Of a stretch of 32,286 nt of DNA, positions 7,905 to 16,002 are shown in pieces. Under the pieces are notes generated by a model. That model saw only the letters and a program-made list of their open reading frames with translations. It was not told the origin of the DNA and ran no database searches. Made by a program: the position numbers and the translations under genes. This stretch comes from a virus, in the IMG/VR virus record IMGVR_UViG_3300024302_000034, positions 1-32,286 of that record; one strand, given 5' to 3'. The number at the start of each line of letters is the position of its first letter. The stretch's first letter is position 1.

Positions 7905-8419
7905 ATCCATTATATGAAAAAGAGTACAAAATAGGAGCTTCTGCAGAGGAAGTTTTCAAACATACTGCGGAAACTTACTATAAGTGGGATGCTATTAAAA
8001 CAGGATTTGTAGAAGACGTACATGACCATGTAGACTTCAATATGAATCAAGAGGGAAACCCTTCCTGGAAGGTAGATGTTAAGGCTAGAAAGGCTCTAAA
8101 GAGAGGGATGCCTCCTCAGGACGCTTGGGTGTGGATCGAAGCTGTAACAGTAAAAGGGACTCTTGGGTGGTTGTTCGGGGAAGCAGACCTTATTGCCTTC
8201 GAACGTGAAAATGATTTCGTTCTTGTGAAGAGAGTCCGACTATTATCACTAGTAAGGGATACTTTTCCAAATATGGAACCAAGTGACCTTGCCCCTGAAG
8301 AATGGCCTTTCAATTGTTGGGCGCAGAGAAAGGGGCGAAAAGATGTAATAGGCTTACTAAGCTTTGAAACAATTTTTAAAAATTTAAATGTAACCTTCTG
8401 GAACAAAAATAATGAGTAA
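7901..8419 (+). CDS. PD-(D/E)XK nuclease-like phage protein
   Basis: This 172-aa protein carries DHVD (residues 42-45), VDVK (58-61) and WIE (78-80), then GTLGWLFGEADLIAFE. The spaced D...DxK...E set matches a PD-(D/E)XK catalytic core, and a GWLYGEADYIAFE-like stretch recurs in uncharacterised phage proteins of this type as I remember them. It may be a resolvase-like or repair nuclease, although its neighbours are glycan genes. Nuclease activity is inferred only from the residue pattern. Confidence 0.5.
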   Translation: MNPLYEKEYKIGASAEEVFKHTAETYYKWDAIKTGFVEDVHDHVDFNMNQEGNPSWKVDVKARKALKRGMPPQDAWVWIEAVTVKGTLGWLFGEADLIAFERENDFVLVKRVRLLSLVRDTFPNMEPSDLAPEEWPFNCWAQRKGRKDVIGLLSFETIFKNLNVTFWNKNNE

Positions 8420-8837
8420 CTTTAGTGAAATACCAAGATATGTTGATGGTAGAGGATGGACATATAACAACATCTTTGAAGGATGTGAAATTAAACCCTC
8501 TGGCCAAATTAATTATAGCATCCTTTATCCAGGAATTGTAAAAGCATGGCATCGCCATACAAATCAAGATGATTATTTTTGTATTGTTAAGGGAAATGCA
8601 AAAGTTTGTACTTTTAATCCAGACAGTAAAAGCCTCCAAGAGTATTTTGTAGGAGAACTAAACGCTGGTATTATTCATATCCCTGCTGGGGAGTGGCACG
8701 GTTTAATGGCTATTGGGAATGAACCTTGTGGTCTTCTATACTATGTTACTAACAAATATAATGGTGTTACTCCAGACGAGGACAGAGCAGATTACGAAGA
8801 CTTTGGTACAGGCATATGGAACATCACAAATCAATAA
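8412..8837 (+). CDS. RmlC-like cupin, dTDP-sugar epimerase/isomerase
   Basis: The 141-aa protein is a single cupin barrel: GIVKAWHRHTNQDDYFCIVKGNAKV holds the His cluster, and IHIPAGEWHGLMAI with LLYYVTNKYN matches the second half of the RmlC (dTDP-4-dehydrorhamnose 3,5-epimerase) pattern. It is shorter than canonical RmlC (about 180 aa) and near the size of FdtA/QdtA ketoisomerases, so the sugar made could be rhamnose or another deoxysugar. RmlA, RmlB and RmlD-like genes elsewhere in the window support the pathway assignment. Confidence 0.65.
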   Translation: MSNFSEIPRYVDGRGWTYNNIFEGCEIKPSGQINYSILYPGIVKAWHRHTNQDDYFCIVKGNAKVCTFNPDSKSLQEYFVGELNAGIIHIPAGEWHGLMAIGNEPCGLLYYVTNKYNGVTPDEDRADYEDFGTGIWNITNQ

Positions 8838-9040
8838 CACAAGTAGAGGCTGATGGAAGAACTTGGGGGGTTACTTATGGTACCTTTAACGTTTCTTTTT
8901 GGTTTTTATGTCTAAAAGCTTTTAATATTATTTCTATTCCTTGGGCTTACGCTCTTTTTCCTGTACTAGCCCTCTCTTTAACGGGTATCCTTGGCTTTCT
9001 TATATCGTTTGTAACACACTTATGGTTCCAAAAAAAATAA
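8816..9040 (+). CDS. Small two-pass membrane protein (74 aa)
   Basis: The N-terminal 25 residues are polar, followed by two hydrophobic segments (about 26-46 and 49-69) and a short basic end (FQKK). It overlaps the cupin gene by 22 bases and the reductase by 19. The function is unknown; it could anchor a glycan-modifying complex or simply be a phage inner-membrane protein. Confidence 0.55.
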   Translation: MEHHKSITQVEADGRTWGVTYGTFNVSFWFLCLKAFNIISIPWAYALFPVLALSLTGILGFLISFVTHLWFQKK

Positions 9041-9768
9041 AAATACTAGTTACAGGTACAACAGGTACATTAGTCTCCGAACTTATGGATCTTGATACTT
9101 CTAACTATGATATGGTTTTTATGTCTTCTAAGAAGATGAATATTACTAACATCCGTCAGGTAACTAGTGTCATTAGTAGAGAAAGACCTGATATTGTTTT
9201 ACATTGTGGGGCTAAAACAGCCCCTATGCTTTCTCATGAGGTAGATATTTATGATAGTATTAATACAAACATTGTTGGAACTTGTAACCTTGCTATGGCT
9301 TGCGCTTATAGAAATATTAAAATGGTATATATTTCTACCGATTACGTGTATCCTAGTCATGGTTTGCTTAGTAATTATAGTGAAGAAAGTAAGGCGGAAC
9401 CGTTTTGCAAGTACGGGTGGTCGAAATTAGGGGGAGAATGTGCTGTAAGGATGGTTAAAAACCATTTAATTCTGCGTTGTTCCTTCTCTAAGAAGCCTTT
9501 TACTCACGAAAAAGCATTTTGTGACTCCTTTCGATCTTATCTCTATGTCGACGAAATTGCTCCTTTGATTTTTCAACTTATTGAAAAGAATGCTACTGGA
9601 GTCTACAATGTCGGAGGAGAAAGAAGGTCTGTTTTAGCCTTCGCTAAAGAGACCAAACCAGACACTTTAGGTATGTGTACTCTAGACCAACTTAATAATG
9701 AGCTTATTCCTTTAGATTCTAGTATGGATATATCTAAAATGAATGATTTCTTAGGTATCGAAGAGTAA
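9022..9768 (+). CDS. rfbD: RmlD-like dTDP-4-dehydrorhamnose reductase (extended SDR)
   Basis: The ATG at 9022 gives a 248-aa protein beginning directly before the Rossmann fold; earlier in-frame starts would only add shadow sequence from the membrane gene. TGTTGTLVS (residues 11-19) is the NAD(P)-binding glycine motif, ISTDYVYPSHG holds the catalytic Ser/Thr region and KYGWSKLGGE gives the YxxxK pair. TGVYNVGG near the end is typical of RmlD. It is somewhat short for RmlD (about 290-300). It would reduce the 4-keto sugar in the final step of dTDP-deoxysugar synthesis. Confidence 0.7.
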   Translation: MVPKKIKILVTGTTGTLVSELMDLDTSNYDMVFMSSKKMNITNIRQVTSVISRERPDIVLHCGAKTAPMLSHEVDIYDSINTNIVGTCNLAMACAYRNIKMVYISTDYVYPSHGLLSNYSEESKAEPFCKYGWSKLGGECAVRMVKNHLILRCSFSKKPFTHEKAFCDSFRSYLYVDEIAPLIFQLIEKNATGVYNVGGERRSVLAFAKETKPDTLGMCTLDQLNNELIPLDSSMDISKMNDFLGIEE

Positions 9769-9776
9769 ATACATAT

Positions 9777-12059
9777 GTGGTAAACAATCATAAAATACAT
9801 GGCGATAACCGTTTCAAAAGAAACTTAAATAGCGTACCTTCTCTTGCTTCCGATTATGTGGATAGCATGACTCAAAATGACTTGAGCATGTTTCATTTAG
9901 ATAATCCAGATATAGAACTATTTAATCTTATTGATGGGGAACTTATAAAACTTGCTGGTTCTGAGATTTTAATTTATAGGTATGAAGGGTCCAAAATAGT
10001 AGATGATATTTATGATGAAGATAGACAAAAAATTATAAACCCTGTTCCTATAAAACTTTATGGTCATTACGATCCTCGCTCAGTAGAAGAAACTTTATCT
10101 GAATTTGGTTTAGAGATCGAAAACGACCAAATATTTACGTTCAACCTTTCTGAAATAGAAAAAAAGGTTGGACGTAAACTTATTCCTGGGGACATTATTA
10201 AGCCTTTATTTCAGGATTTGTTTTATGAAGTTTTTGAAGCGCAGGAAGCAAGCTTTGAAGTTTATGGAGTATACCATCTTAATGTAACAACTAAGTTGTT
10301 AAGGGATAGTGATGACAGAATCCCTATGTTGGTAGATTCCACCCCAGAAGCTGTTACGGGGGAACCTGAAACTTATAAGTTGTCTAATGATACTTATGAA
10401 TGGGTTTTCTCAAAAAGATTCCCAACTACTATTGAAACCTTTGGACCTTATCTTCAATTTGATTATATAAAAAATAAAGAAACAGGACATACAATTGATA
10501 TGTCACACTCTGCTCTTTGGCAATTAGATATGCGCCTTGCCCCTACCAATTATGAAGATGTTTCTAATTATTGTATCCCTTCCTCTTATTACTCGAAGGA
10601 AGGTGGCCCTGGAAGACCTGCAGGGGTTTTTAAGGCTTATGATAAGAGAGACTACGTTTCTATTGATTCTACTAGTCTTCAAAATGGAAAATTAAAACTA
10701 AAATGGGAGAATTTTAGTTTTAATTCTGTGAGATCTACTAACCAATCATTTGCTGACGCTTCTGGTGGTAGCTACTCTGTTGAGATGACAGTACAAGTGA
10801 ATGAAAATGATTTAGATTTAAGTTTAAAAGTGGATATAGGGCTCGATTCCTTGGGTCAAGAATCTACAACTTCGTTAGCTTCTATTAGATTCCCTTACTT
10901 GAATATTGAGCCTTTAGGGGAAGACTCTAAAGTTTATGCTACAATAGATGGAGGGGAAGTTTTATTAGATCCTGTAGGTAATGGTATTTACATGCAGGAT
11001 TCGGATGATCAATCCCAAGGTGCAGGTATGGCTACCTCTACTTACCCTGCAGAAGTTTCTGTTCCCTTACACGCTTTCTTTGATGGAAAAGAAAAATATG
11101 GTATTATGCTTTATGATCACGACCCTGAACTAGCCATTAAAGGAGTTTATGGTTCGTCTTTTTATCAGTCAGACGCTTTTGTAATGTACCAAAGACATTG
11201 GCCTAACCTTAAGGAAGAGGATATTAAAGAACATTTTAGAAGAACTGAGGTTTACACAAGGTCTTGGAATACCTCTTCTAACCTTGCTACTGATGGAGAA
11301 GGAAACCCGCACGGGTATGTTCATAAAATTAGAATGTTTGAAGGTATCCAAACAGAAGCAATCAATATATTTTTTGATAAATATAATCCCACCCTTCCCT
11401 CTGTTTATGATAATCCTAATATACCTTCCCTTTTAAAGAATACGGCAATAATTGTTTGGCCAGCGGATAACCCCGAAAATAACTTTGCAGAAAATGCATT
11501 AGTTCCTAATGATACAGATTCTTTATGGTTAACTTTTAAAAAATCCTCTGACTTCTACAGAGAAAATATACCTGAAAGTACTATGATGGTGCAACCTTTA
11601 ACATGGGTAACTAATCCTTGGGAAACTCCCAATGTTAATGCTAATCCTCCTGACCTTTTCTTTGGGCATGATGGTACCATAACAGGTTCTGAGAACAGAA
11701 GTTTAATAGATAGAATTCGTCCTGGCCTTATAAATTTTCTAAAAGAAGCACATACGGAATTTTCTCCTTTATGGGTTACAGGCAACAAAGATACGGGTAG
11801 ACATCAAGGTTTTAGTATCGTGGAACACCCTTTAGCGGAAGGAGTACTTCCAGACCCTTTGAAAAGGCTCCTGGTTCTGACGAATGGCCTTCAAGAAATT
11901 TGCAAAAGTATTTTCTTGAGGAGGGCATGTATAATCTTAAAGGAAACCCTAATTCTAGAAAAGAAAGAAAAGAAGAGCAGGACGAACAATATAAATCATG
12001 CTGTTCTAGTGAAAAGTGGAGAGATGAGACATATAGGGACCAGTCGAAAGCTATTATAG
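9777..12059 (+). CDS. gp14-like neck domain fused to glycosidase-like domain (first frame)
   Basis: This 760-aa frame starts at GTG with no clear SD. Residues about 75-185 follow the T4 gp14 neck pattern: DDIYDEDRQK, LSEFGLEIENDQIF, PGDIIKPLFQDLFYEVFEAQ, FEVYGVYHLNVTTKLL. Residues about 190-700 are beta-rich and include IRFPYLNIEPLG and VPLHAFFDGKEKYGIMLYDHD, resembling the N-terminal part of DUF6259-type glycoside hydrolases (a memory-based resemblance). The last about 65 residues change composition (LRRACIILKETLILEKK), as if read in the wrong frame. An in-phase heptamer CCCTTTG (11855-11861) would shift -1 into the next frame. The real product is probably one about 1,430-aa virion protein. 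Confidence 0.65.
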   Translation: MVNNHKIHGDNRFKRNLNSVPSLASDYVDSMTQNDLSMFHLDNPDIELFNLIDGELIKLAGSEILIYRYEGSKIVDDIYDEDRQKIINPVPIKLYGHYDPRSVEETLSEFGLEIENDQIFTFNLSEIEKKVGRKLIPGDIIKPLFQDLFYEVFEAQEASFEVYGVYHLNVTTKLLRDSDDRIPMLVDSTPEAVTGEPETYKLSNDTYEWVFSKRFPTTIETFGPYLQFDYIKNKETGHTIDMSHSALWQLDMRLAPTNYEDVSNYCIPSSYYSKEGGPGRPAGVFKAYDKRDYVSIDSTSLQNGKLKLKWENFSFNSVRSTNQSFADASGGSYSVEMTVQVNENDLDLSLKVDIGLDSLGQESTTSLASIRFPYLNIEPLGEDSKVYATIDGGEVLLDPVGNGIYMQDSDDQSQGAGMATSTYPAEVSVPLHAFFDGKEKYGIMLYDHDPELAIKGVYGSSFYQSDAFVMYQRHWPNLKEEDIKEHFRRTEVYTRSWNTSSNLATDGEGNPHGYVHKIRMFEGIQTEAINIFFDKYNPTLPSVYDNPNIPSLLKNTAIIVWPADNPENNFAENALVPNDTDSLWLTFKKSSDFYRENIPESTMMVQPLTWVTNPWETPNVNANPPDLFFGHDGTITGSENRSLIDRIRPGLINFLKEAHTEFSPLWVTGNKDTGRHQGFSIVEHPLAEGVLPDPLKRLLVLTNGLQEICKSIFLRRACIILKETLILEKKEKKSRTNNINHAVLVKSGEMRHIGTSRKLL
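10690..10725 (+). repeat. Intragenic perfect 15-bp hairpin
   Basis: Arms 10690-10704 and 10711-10725 are perfectly complementary (AATTAAAACTAAAAT on the left), with loop GGGAGA. It lies inside the neck/glycosidase coding frame, and no T run follows. Confidence 0.9.
11855..11861 (+). promoter_or_regulatory. Candidate -1 slippery heptamer C CCT TTG
   Basis: The heptamer fits X XXY YYZ and is in phase with the upstream frame (CCT codon at 11856). A -1 slip gives P-L-E-K-A-P-G-S-D-E-W, entering the frame that stays open to 14080. That frame is blocked upstream by TAG at 11813, so the shift must fall between 11816 and 12056. A 5-bp AAGGC/GCCTT stem just downstream is the only possible stimulator seen, and its spacing is short. 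A sequencing or natural indel is the main alternative. Confidence 0.4.
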
Positions 12060-14080
12060 ATGTTTTTGAAGGTACTCTTAATACTATAAAGCTTACAGGA
12101 AATTCGGGTTCTGCTGGTTTTTGTTATACCCCTATAATGAAAGGTTCCTTAAAAGGGGTTCCAAGTGTAAGTATTTCTGTTACTGATTCTTTTAGTATTC
12201 CTACCACAGCTAGTTTTACTATTCAAGGTACGGAATTGAAAGTAGGTGTTGATTGGTCTTCAGGAGGGACTGAGCTAGAAGTGTTAGAAAGTATTAAGGA
12301 AGCGTTATCCTCAATAAATATATTTTCGTATATAAGACATATAAAGTTAGGATTGCATTGGCTTGTTATTGATTTTGATACTTATGGGGATAATATTATT
12401 TTAAACGTAGATGATTCTACAGAAAAAGGAATTTTTCTTCAGTATGATAAGGCTATTTTACAACCAACACTAACTCCTTATTATTCTTTTGAAGTAGAAG
12501 ACGAGACTATCTTACGTTTTAACCATGATTGGGACATTCACGCTCCTTTAGGCTACTTAAAAATACATGGTGTTGAATCACGATTCGCTGATGGTTGGGA
12601 ATCAATGTCTTTTGGTTATAGTTTAAACGGCCCTGATGATACTCCTTACACTCAAATTAACACTTGGGGTACTACCCCAAGTGTTAATGCTAGAAATATG
12701 GCGGATGCTATAAATGCTTCCCCCATAACTAAAGAGGCTATACAAGCGGAGGCTGATGGCCCTAACCTAATCTTAAGGTCTGCTTTTGAAGAAAGAGGTT
12801 CAAAAACAAGAGTAACAATAGAGCCTTTTGAAAATAAAGTGTACCTTTATAAAGCAGAAGCCTTAGCTGAGATAGGTCCTATAGACATACATACAGAACA
12901 CCCTGTAGGTTCTAATGCTATGTACGAAAAAGATAGGAGGGATGCAGTTGATACTGTAAACGAGTATGGTTCATCTATAGCTTTAAATAATCAATATATT
13001 TCGGGAAATGAAAGACATAACAGAAGTACTTCCCTAAATTCTATGGGTGAAGCAGAACACCATATTATATACCCCCATTCTATGTTTACTGCTGGGTATC
13101 GTACAATGAAGGATAAAGTTCTATTATCTAACAATGTTATAGGAAATTCAACGAGAGGAACTTTGTTACAAAAGTCTTTTATAAATGGATCTCCTCGTGG
13201 CCATAAGACTATGCTCCTTTGGCTAACAGAAGGAAGACTTAATTCCCTTCTTGAGTATGGTGTTGATCCTAAAGACCTAACTGACCCAGAAAAAGCAGAG
13301 GCTATACAAAATCTTCTTACTAAATTAGGGTTAAATGATGAGCAGTTAAAAGCAATTGCAGTTTATCACCAAACATATGCCCTTTTATACTATCTCCTAT
13401 ACGAGCAAGCACCTCCTAATGTTGTTCACTGCTCTGAGCAACCTACTAATTACCCTAAAGGATGGCATGGGGGTAAAGTTAGCTTAAGTGTTGAATTTGA
13501 CGGGTACCCTTCTCATCCTGCTTTAGATGCTTCTGCAATCTCGCAGCAAGAGTTTGCGAAGGAACTTGCTGAGATTTATAGTTCATTTAAAGAGTATTTT
13601 CAAAAAGGAAGAATTATCTCTGGGACTCCTTTAGATGGTTTTTATACTTCAAAACCTGATTCCTCCCTTTGGTTTTTAGGTCAAAATAACTCTTATTCTT
13701 TTATTGTTAAGAATGTAAAACAACATAAAATGGCAAATACTATTGCTACTTTTAATAAACAGCCTGATGGTACGGGGCTATTCTTAATAGGTAACTATAC
13801 TTTGCACTCAGAAGGAGAAGGGCTGATTACTTTAGACTTTAAAGAATTTTTCGGAGTAGAAGATGCGAATAATATAGGGTATCAGTTACGAGAAGTAGAT
13901 AAAAATGGTAATGATTTACAAACAATACCTCTTCCTTTTACTACTACAAAACATCAGTTAAATTTCAATACGAGTCCTCTGACGGTTCGTATTTTCATAG
14001 TAGAGCCTTCCCAAATCAGAGATGGCTGGAGTTATAACGGGGTAGGTTCTGGGTACTGGGTGGCTCCCGAAGAAGTCTAG
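11900..14080 (+). CDS. Virion glycosidase-like protein, second frame of split gene
   Basis: This frame is open from 11816; the first available start is TTG 11900, with no convincing RBS. The first about 50 residues are charged (RKERKEEQDEQYK). Residues about 60-330 are beta-rich, like tail or receptor-binding proteins. The C-terminal part (KELAEIYSSFKEYFQKGRIISG, then GTGLFLIGNYTLHSEGEGLITLDF) resembles the C-terminal accessory sandwich of a glycoside hydrolase whose N-terminal half is in the preceding frame. This supports a single product made through a -1 shift at 11855-11861. Independent translation from an internal start cannot be excluded. Confidence 0.6.
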   Translation: MQKYFLEEGMYNLKGNPNSRKERKEEQDEQYKSCCSSEKWRDETYRDQSKAIIDVFEGTLNTIKLTGNSGSAGFCYTPIMKGSLKGVPSVSISVTDSFSIPTTASFTIQGTELKVGVDWSSGGTELEVLESIKEALSSINIFSYIRHIKLGLHWLVIDFDTYGDNIILNVDDSTEKGIFLQYDKAILQPTLTPYYSFEVEDETILRFNHDWDIHAPLGYLKIHGVESRFADGWESMSFGYSLNGPDDTPYTQINTWGTTPSVNARNMADAINASPITKEAIQAEADGPNLILRSAFEERGSKTRVTIEPFENKVYLYKAEALAEIGPIDIHTEHPVGSNAMYEKDRRDAVDTVNEYGSSIALNNQYISGNERHNRSTSLNSMGEAEHHIIYPHSMFTAGYRTMKDKVLLSNNVIGNSTRGTLLQKSFINGSPRGHKTMLLWLTEGRLNSLLEYGVDPKDLTDPEKAEAIQNLLTKLGLNDEQLKAIAVYHQTYALLYYLLYEQAPPNVVHCSEQPTNYPKGWHGGKVSLSVEFDGYPSHPALDASAISQQEFAKELAEIYSSFKEYFQKGRIISGTPLDGFYTSKPDSSLWFLGQNNSYSFIVKNVKQHKMANTIATFNKQPDGTGLFLIGNYTLHSEGEGLITLDFKEFFGVEDANNIGYQLREVDKNGNDLQTIPLPFTTTKHQLNFNTSPLTVRIFIVEPSQIRDGWSYNGVGSGYWVAPEEV
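12656..12688 (+). repeat. Intragenic perfect 15-bp hairpin
   Basis: ATTAACACTTGGGGT (12656-12670) pairs perfectly with 12674-12688 around loop ACT. It is inside the coding frame, where it reads as ordinary protein (INTWGTTPSVN). There is no terminator T tract. Confidence 0.95.
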
Positions 14081-14111
14081 GAAACAGCCTCTTTCGGATC
14101 CGATCTAGGAC

Positions 14112-14118
14112 TATAATA
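14112..14118 (+). promoter_or_regulatory. TATAATA box 4 nt before ATG (14123)
   Basis: GACTATAATAGGAC followed by ATG lies in the 42-nt gap after the virion gene, with no SD and no recognisable -35 element. A TCGGATCCGA palindrome sits just upstream (14094-14103). Confidence 0.4.
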
Positions 14119-14122
14119 GGAC

Positions 14123-15121
14123 ATGATAAGAGACGGTTTGAGTTTTGATGATGTGCTATTGGTCCCACGGTACAGCACGGTCAAGAGCCGAAGCAAGGTA
14201 AGCATTGAACCTTCCTACAGGAGGGACAGTATGCTTACCAACCCTTATAAAGCCCCTTTCATTGCTGCTCCTATGGACACTATCTCAAGTGTAGCTATGG
14301 CGGATGCAATGTATACAATGGGTGGTTTTTGTGTTACTCATAGGTTTAATAGTGTAAAAGAACAAATAGCTATACTACAAAAAATTAAACATAGAGAAGC
14401 ACGATGGGCGGCTATCGGTTTAAAGGACGGTGTTGAAAGAATAACAAGTATTTTAAATGAAGTTGATATTCACGGGGTATGTTTAGATGTGGCTCACGGA
14501 CATCATGAAGATGTTATTAGGTTTACTTCTGAACTAAAGAAACTTTTATCTAGTAAAAGGCACCATCTTATGGTTGGCAATGTTGCTACCAAAAAAGGTT
14601 TTGCTGACCTGCAAAGTGCAGGTGCTGACTCTATTCGGGTTGGTATTGGTTCTGGTTCTATCTGTAGCACTCGCTTAATGACAGGTTTCGGCGTTCCTCA
14701 ATTAAGTGCAGTGATGGATTGCGCAAAGGTGAAGCATAGTGCGTTGCTTATTGCTGATGGAGGTATTAAAAAACCTGCGGATGTAGTTAAAGCTTTAGCG
14801 GCAGGTGCGGATTTTGTTATGGCAGGGGGTATCTTTGCAGGTACAGAAGAATGCCCGATAAAAGGTGTTTACAGGGGTATGGCATCAAAGGATGCTATGT
14901 CCCAACTGGGTAGAAAAGTAGCCCCTGAAGGAGTTACTTTTGAGGTACCCGAAAGAGGCTCCGTAAAAGATGTACTTTTTGATTACATTGGCGGATTAAA
15001 AAGTGCGTTATCCTACGCAGGAGCAAACAATATTTCAGAGTTTCAAAGATACTCTAAATTTATAAGAACCACAAATAGTGGTATTTTAGAAAGCCAAACA
15101 ACCAATTTTAATATAATATAA
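14123..15121 (+). CDS. GMP reductase / IMP dehydrogenase family enzyme
   Basis: This 332-aa TIM-barrel enzyme begins [14 protein letters not shown], has AAPMDTISS (substrate and cofactor region), [19 protein letters not shown] containing the catalytic-loop cysteine, and [27 protein letters not shown] for the phosphate-binding loop. CBS domains of full-length IMPDH are absent, so size suits GuaC (about 347 aa), while the N-terminus looks IMPDH-like. It would adjust guanine/adenine nucleotide balance during infection. There is no SD, only the TATAATA box. Which of the two reactions it catalyses is not decidable here. Confidence 0.8.
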   Translation: MIRDGLSFDDVLLVPRYSTVKSRSKVSIEPSYRRDSMLTNPYKAPFIAAPMDTISSVAMADAMYTMGGFCVTHRFNSVKEQIAILQKIKHREARWAAIGLKDGVERITSILNEVDIHGVCLDVAHGHHEDVIRFTSELKKLLSSKRHHLMVGNVATKKGFADLQSAGADSIRVGIGSGSICSTRLMTGFGVPQLSAVMDCAKVKHSALLIADGGIKKPADVVKALAAGADFVMAGGIFAGTEECPIKGVYRGMASKDAMSQLGRKVAPEGVTFEVPERGSVKDVLFDYIGGLKSALSYAGANNISEFQRYSKFIRTTNSGILESQTTNFNII

Positions 15122-15441
15122 TGATATACCAAAATGTATTTATCCAACTTTCCAATGGGAAACAAGGGGTCTTTAGAGGTCCTGCTATCGCGACTCGCGC
15201 AGAATTAGAAGGAGGTCCTGAACACGAAGAGGACGGGGTTGCAGTAACCCAACTTTTGTTCTCAGAAGCTGATGAAGGAGCTTCTGGTTTTGAAGACTTG
15301 TCTGATGAGGAGCACAAGGCTATGGTTGAAGAACTTAGCCAGTTAATGACTAAGTTACCTGCAAATAAAGAAGAACTAGAAAAAATCTTAAGTGAAGTCG
15401 AAAAAACAAAAGACAGCGAGAGTATTTCTGAAGAGTCTTAA
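15121..15441 (+). CDS. Hypothetical acidic 106-aa protein
   Basis: The N-terminus (YQNVFIQLSNGKQGVFRGPAI) looks like a small beta domain, followed by a strongly acidic helical C-terminus. TAATG overlaps the stop of the previous gene. An 8-bp hairpin lies at 15263-15286. The function is not recognised; its position between metabolic and chaperone genes gives no clue. Confidence 0.55.
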   Translation: MIYQNVFIQLSNGKQGVFRGPAIATRAELEGGPEHEEDGVAVTQLLFSEADEGASGFEDLSDEEHKAMVEELSQLMTKLPANKEELEKILSEVEKTKDSESISEES

Positions 15442-15646
15442 TGCTTTTAGAGCCTCCCAATGCAGACAAGGCTTTAACCTTGTTAATCGTGTAGTAAGAG
15501 GTGATAAACCTGATGATTCTAAGGACTTGTTTGAATTCTTAGAAAGTGCTACGACTAAAGAAGTAGCACAAAAAAGAGTTAAAACCTTACAAAAGAAAAG
15601 TTCTTTTAAAGTAGAGATTGTTGAGTACAAACCTAAAAAAGACTAA
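15392..15646 (+). CDS. Hypothetical basic 84-aa protein
   Basis: The GTG start at 15392 directly follows an in-frame TAA and overlaps the previous gene by 50 bases. The product is lysine-rich at both ends, with a helical middle (DLFEFLESATTKEVAQKRVKTL). The start could lie further downstream, but no ATG is available. The function is unknown. Confidence 0.45.
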   Translation: MKSKKQKTARVFLKSLNAFRASQCRQGFNLVNRVVRGDKPDDSKDLFEFLESATTKEVAQKRVKTLQKKSSFKVEIVEYKPKKD

Positions 15647-15657
15647 ATACTATTACT

Positions 15658-16002
15658 ATGGTATCTACTTATCAACCTAAAACTGCTTACTTTACTCCTG
15701 AAAGAGTACAAAAAGCTTCTAAAGATCTTATTAAACAAGCTAACGATGATCGTTTGTTAATTCAGACACACTACAATGATTTAATGGATATTTTTGAAAA
15801 AGACACTGAAAATACAGTAGTGCTTCAGGAAGCTACTAAGACTCTTTCCGCTTTAATTAAAGCAACAGACAAAGTAGTTAAAATATTAGACAACATGACT
15901 AAACTAAATATTAGTTTGACAAAAGATGAAGAGGACTCTTTAGAGGGCTTGGATACAAAACTTCTTAATTCCTTCCTTTCCCATAAAAATAAAAATGAGT
16001 AA
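15658..16002 (+). CDS. Hypothetical helical 114-aa protein
   Basis: The protein is almost entirely predicted helix with heptad-like spacing from about residue 15 to 95 and no recognisable domain. No SD precedes it; a TACTAT box sits 5 nt upstream of the ATG, similar to the TATAATA starts. It overlaps the ClpB-like gene by 8 bases. A small virion or scaffolding-type role is possible but unsupported. Confidence 0.55.
   Translation: MVSTYQPKTAYFTPERVQKASKDLIKQANDDRLLIQTHYNDLMDIFEKDTENTVVLQEATKTLSALIKATDKVVKILDNMTKLNISLTKDEEDSLEGLDTKLLNSFLSHKNKNE

Noticed and set aside
8941-9021. Longer N-terminus for the RmlD-like reductase
   Set aside because: The extra residues are the out-of-frame reading of the membrane protein gene; the Rossmann fold begins right after ATG 9022.
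15121-15646. Programmed frameshift joining the 106-aa and 84-aa genes, as in tail assembly chaperones
   Set aside because: The second frame is +1 relative to the first, an in-frame TAA lies directly before its GTG start, and no in-phase -1 heptamer links them.
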